A stretch of 64,000 nucleotides of DNA, taken from Lentzea albida. GTDB lineage: Bacteria; Actinomycetota; Actinomycetes; Mycobacteriales; Pseudonocardiaceae. The notes under the pieces are model-generated. The model saw only the letters and a list, made by a program, of their open reading frames with translations, did no database searches and was not told the DNA's origin. The stretch lies in assembly GCF_900111005.1 (NCBI RefSeq), contig NZ_FOFV01000027.1, forward strand, positions 62,001 through 126,000, read 5' to 3'. Shown here piece by piece: positions 62,422 through 64,000 of the stretch. How positions within the stretch are numbered: the first letter of the stretch is position 1; each line of letters opens with the position of its first letter. The translations under genes and the position numbers were made by a program.

Positions 62422-63087
62422 TCACTTCGCCGCGGCGAGCGCCTCGCGGACGACCTGCGTGCTCGCCTGGGTACCGGGGAGTTGCCCGTAAGCGCCGTAA
62501 GGACTCACGTACACGGGGGTGTCCCGCTGGGTGCGCCAGTTCTCGGCGAGCGGTCCGGCGTCCACGGTGTCGTAGCCGAGGCTGTCGAAGAGCTCGGTGA
62601 CCGCCTGCTTCGCGGCCTCGTCGTCACCGGCGATCGGGAGCGCCGACCGGTCCGCGCTCCCCGCCGGACGGGACAGGTCACCCAGGTGTCCGGCCCAGAT
62701 GTTGTTGAAGCCCTTCACCACGTGCGCTTGCGGCAGGTGCTTCTGCAGCAGCTCACCGGTGGTGGTGGAGCCGTCTTCCAGTTCTTCGAAGACGCCGTCG
62801 CGGTCCGGGTAGTAGTTGTTGGTGTCGATGACCACCTTGCCCGCCAGCGGCTCCACCGGAACGTCCCGGTACGCCCGCAGCGGCACCGTCACCACCACGA
62901 CGTCGCCGGCCGCGGCCGCCTCCGCCGCAGTCGCGGCGCGCGCCTTCGGCCCCAGCTCGGACACGAGGTCCTGAAGGGTGTGCGGGCCACGCGAGTTGCT
63001 CAACACCACGTCGTGCCCGGCAGCCACCGCCAGCCGCGCGACGGTGCTTCCGATGTTGCCACTGCCGATGATGCCAATCGTCGTCAT
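62422..63087 (-). CDS. NADP/F420-type Rossmann oxidoreductase (NPD family)
   Basis: A 221-residue protein with the N-terminal motif MTTIGIIGSGNIGSTVARLA, VVVTVPLRAYRDVPVE, VVIDTNNYYPDRDG and VVKGFNNIWAGHLGDLSRPA, as in NADPH-dependent F420 reductase-like / NAD-binding domain 2 proteins. ATG 63087 starts right before the nucleotide-binding strand, with GAGG upstream. It is monocistronic. The redox partner cannot be told from sequence. Confidence 0.85.
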   Translation of the reverse strand: MTTIGIIGSGNIGSTVARLAVAAGHDVVLSNSRGPHTLQDLVSELGPKARAATAAEAAAAGDVVVVTVPLRAYRDVPVEPLAGKVVIDTNNYYPDRDGVFEELEDGSTTTGELLQKHLPQAHVVKGFNNIWAGHLGDLSRPAGSADRSALPIAGDDEAAKQAVTELFDSLGYDTVDAGPLAENWRTQRDTPVYVSPYGAYGQLPGTQASTQVVREALAAAK

Positions 63088-63865
63088 GTCATCCGGAACC
63101 TCGGCGCCCCTCACCTGATTCCGGCCTGCGGCCACGGTGACGTGTGGCACACCGATTCCACGATCTTCGCTGTGAGGCCGCTGTCGGGTGGCGATCGCCG
63201 CCGAGACGCCTCCTGACGGTTCCTGACTGCGAATCCTGGAACAACCGCCCCGGTCCTTCCGGCTCCTCGTTCACCACGAACAACGGGGCCACACCACCTC
63301 GACCCGATCACCCGCTCACGGGATCAGGCAGTGGCGCCGTTCGTCGTCGGCGAGTGCTCGGCGGCTTGATCAACGAGTACCAACCTGCGGTGGGCTGCTG
63401 TGCAGGTCAGGTCACCAGGCCTAGTTGTGGCACCCCACAGGTCACCGACCGGCGACTGCCTCGCGGCTTGGACTTGTTCGAGTTGCTCGAGCGAGTTGCG
63501 GACCTGGTTGCCTCGGCCAAATTGCATAACGCACGTCGTCGCGACGCGATGCCGACGCCATCGCCGTTCGGATACCAAGCGGTGAGAGCGCCGAGTGCGT
63601 CAGCTGAAGCCTGCGTCCACCAACTTCTGCCAACGCGCGTGGTGCTTGCACCACCCAGCACTGCGCCATGTTTCCAACTGGTTCGGCATCATTCACGACT
63701 GCCTCGCCACTCGAGCGATTTGCGACGAGACCACCGTGTGGGCACACCACGCCGCTGTAGCCTGAGCCTCGACTTCAGGATGTCCTCGGGAGCAACCCAC
63801 CGCCTTGGAAAGGCTCGAACCAGCGGCAATCTCGCCGTAGACGCAGAAAGGCGCAACGCAAGGAG
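63088..63865. other. 778-bp stretch without a convincing gene
   Basis: The GC bias is weaker than in genes around it, and frames are short or Arg/Ser-rich. A plus-strand frame from about 63438 (VTDRRLPRGLDLFELLERVA) looks protein-like for about 35 codons and then degenerates. No tRNA-like fold was recognised. Confidence 0.4.
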
Positions 63866-64000
63866 ATGGGCCGCACCATCGTCATCTCGGACCAGGCAGC
63901 TGAAAAGCTCGGCGTGGTGATCTTCAGCGACCGCGCCGGCACGCTCGCCAGCACCGACCTGGCTGTGGGCCGGCACCCGTTCATCCGCCTGACCGCACCT
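63866..64000 (+). CDS. Partial gene of unknown function at the right edge
   Basis: An open frame from ATG 63866 runs off the window: MGRTIVISDQAAEKLGVVIF and then SDRAGTLASTDLAVGRHPF. AAGGAG directly abuts the ATG, which is too close for this start, so the true start may differ. I do not recognise the family. Confidence 0.4.
   Translation, partial: MGRTIVISDQAAEKLGVVIFSDRAGTLASTDLAVGRHPFIRLTAP

Noticed and set aside
63144..63920. 258-codon plus-strand frame
   Set aside because: Only about 35 codons look protein-like; the rest is Arg/Ser-rich, typical of chance frames in high-GC DNA.
1..64000. CRISPR arrays, transposases/insertion sequences, tRNA or rRNA genes
   Set aside because: No regularly spaced repeats, transposase motifs or recognisable tRNA/rRNA sequence were found when reading both strands.

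Overview
The window is high-GC DNA from an actinomycete. Evidence: strong third-position G/C bias, many GTG starts, start/stop-overlapping operons, SARP, LAL and AfsR-type regulators, actinobacterial deoxysugar genes, and a sugar ABC importer with no ATPase gene of its own. A Pseudonocardiales-like host fits, but this is inference only. Most of the window is specialised-metabolism DNA; the right end is carbohydrate catabolism followed by ordinary genes.

Region 1 (1-16.6 kb): a left-edge beta-ketoacyl synthase, a GcvT-like folate enzyme, a FabZ-like dehydratase, an ACP and a FabG-like ketoreductase form a discrete type II (FAS-like) acyl-chain set, divergent from a PHBH-type FAD monooxygenase. 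Next comes a deoxyaminosugar block: 2,3-dehydratase, 3-aminotransferase, 3-C-methyltransferase, 3(,5)-epimerase, 4-ketoreductase and a GT1 glycosyltransferase. This is the full EvaA-E set expected for a vancosamine-type sugar, but the thymidylyltransferase and 4,6-dehydratase are not in the window. A truncated SARP and a PikD-like LAL regulator flank it. TTAGGGG/CCCCTAA operator-like repeats sit in front of the sugar genes.

Region 2 (16.3-29.2 kb): a 47-aa orphan peptide gene, a secreted NlpC/P60-like protein with a tachylectin-type repeat domain, an XRE/NB-ARC/TPR regulator, and a compact SdpA/SdpB-like operon led by a 49-aa secreted peptide with a C-terminal CTTGEC motif. Two large regulators follow, one AfsR-type SARP and one with the SARP module at the C-terminus. 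A 21-bp perfect hairpin closes the region.

Region 3 (29.3-51.65 kb): one thirteen-gene, almost gapless operon: type II thioesterase, NRPS (C-A-T), NRPS (C-A-T), PKS (KS-AT-ACP), an NRPS with no adenylation domain (C-X-T-C-X-T-T-E), MFS exporter, MbtH, ACP, degenerate FkbH-like protein, KASIII-like enzyme, FkbH, ACP and a VOC protein. The X domains, the degenerate FkbH-like protein and true FkbH look related, so four FkbH-N-terminus-like segments occur in one operon. FkbH+ACP+KASIII is the tetronate/glyceryl-unit set; its combination with A-less NRPS modules is the most unusual system here.

Region 4 (52.3-58.6 kb): a lipoprotein sugar-binding protein, two permeases and a GH43 glycosidase under a promoter with lac-like and TTTCGAAA operators, then a CBM2-carrying secreted alpha/beta-hydrolase behind a perfect CebR-type box. 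Region 5 (58.6-64 kb): a lipid/diacylglycerol kinase-like gene, a frameshifted TetR remnant, an alpha/beta-hydrolase, an NADP/F420-type oxidoreductase, long stretches without convincing genes, and a partial gene at the right edge.
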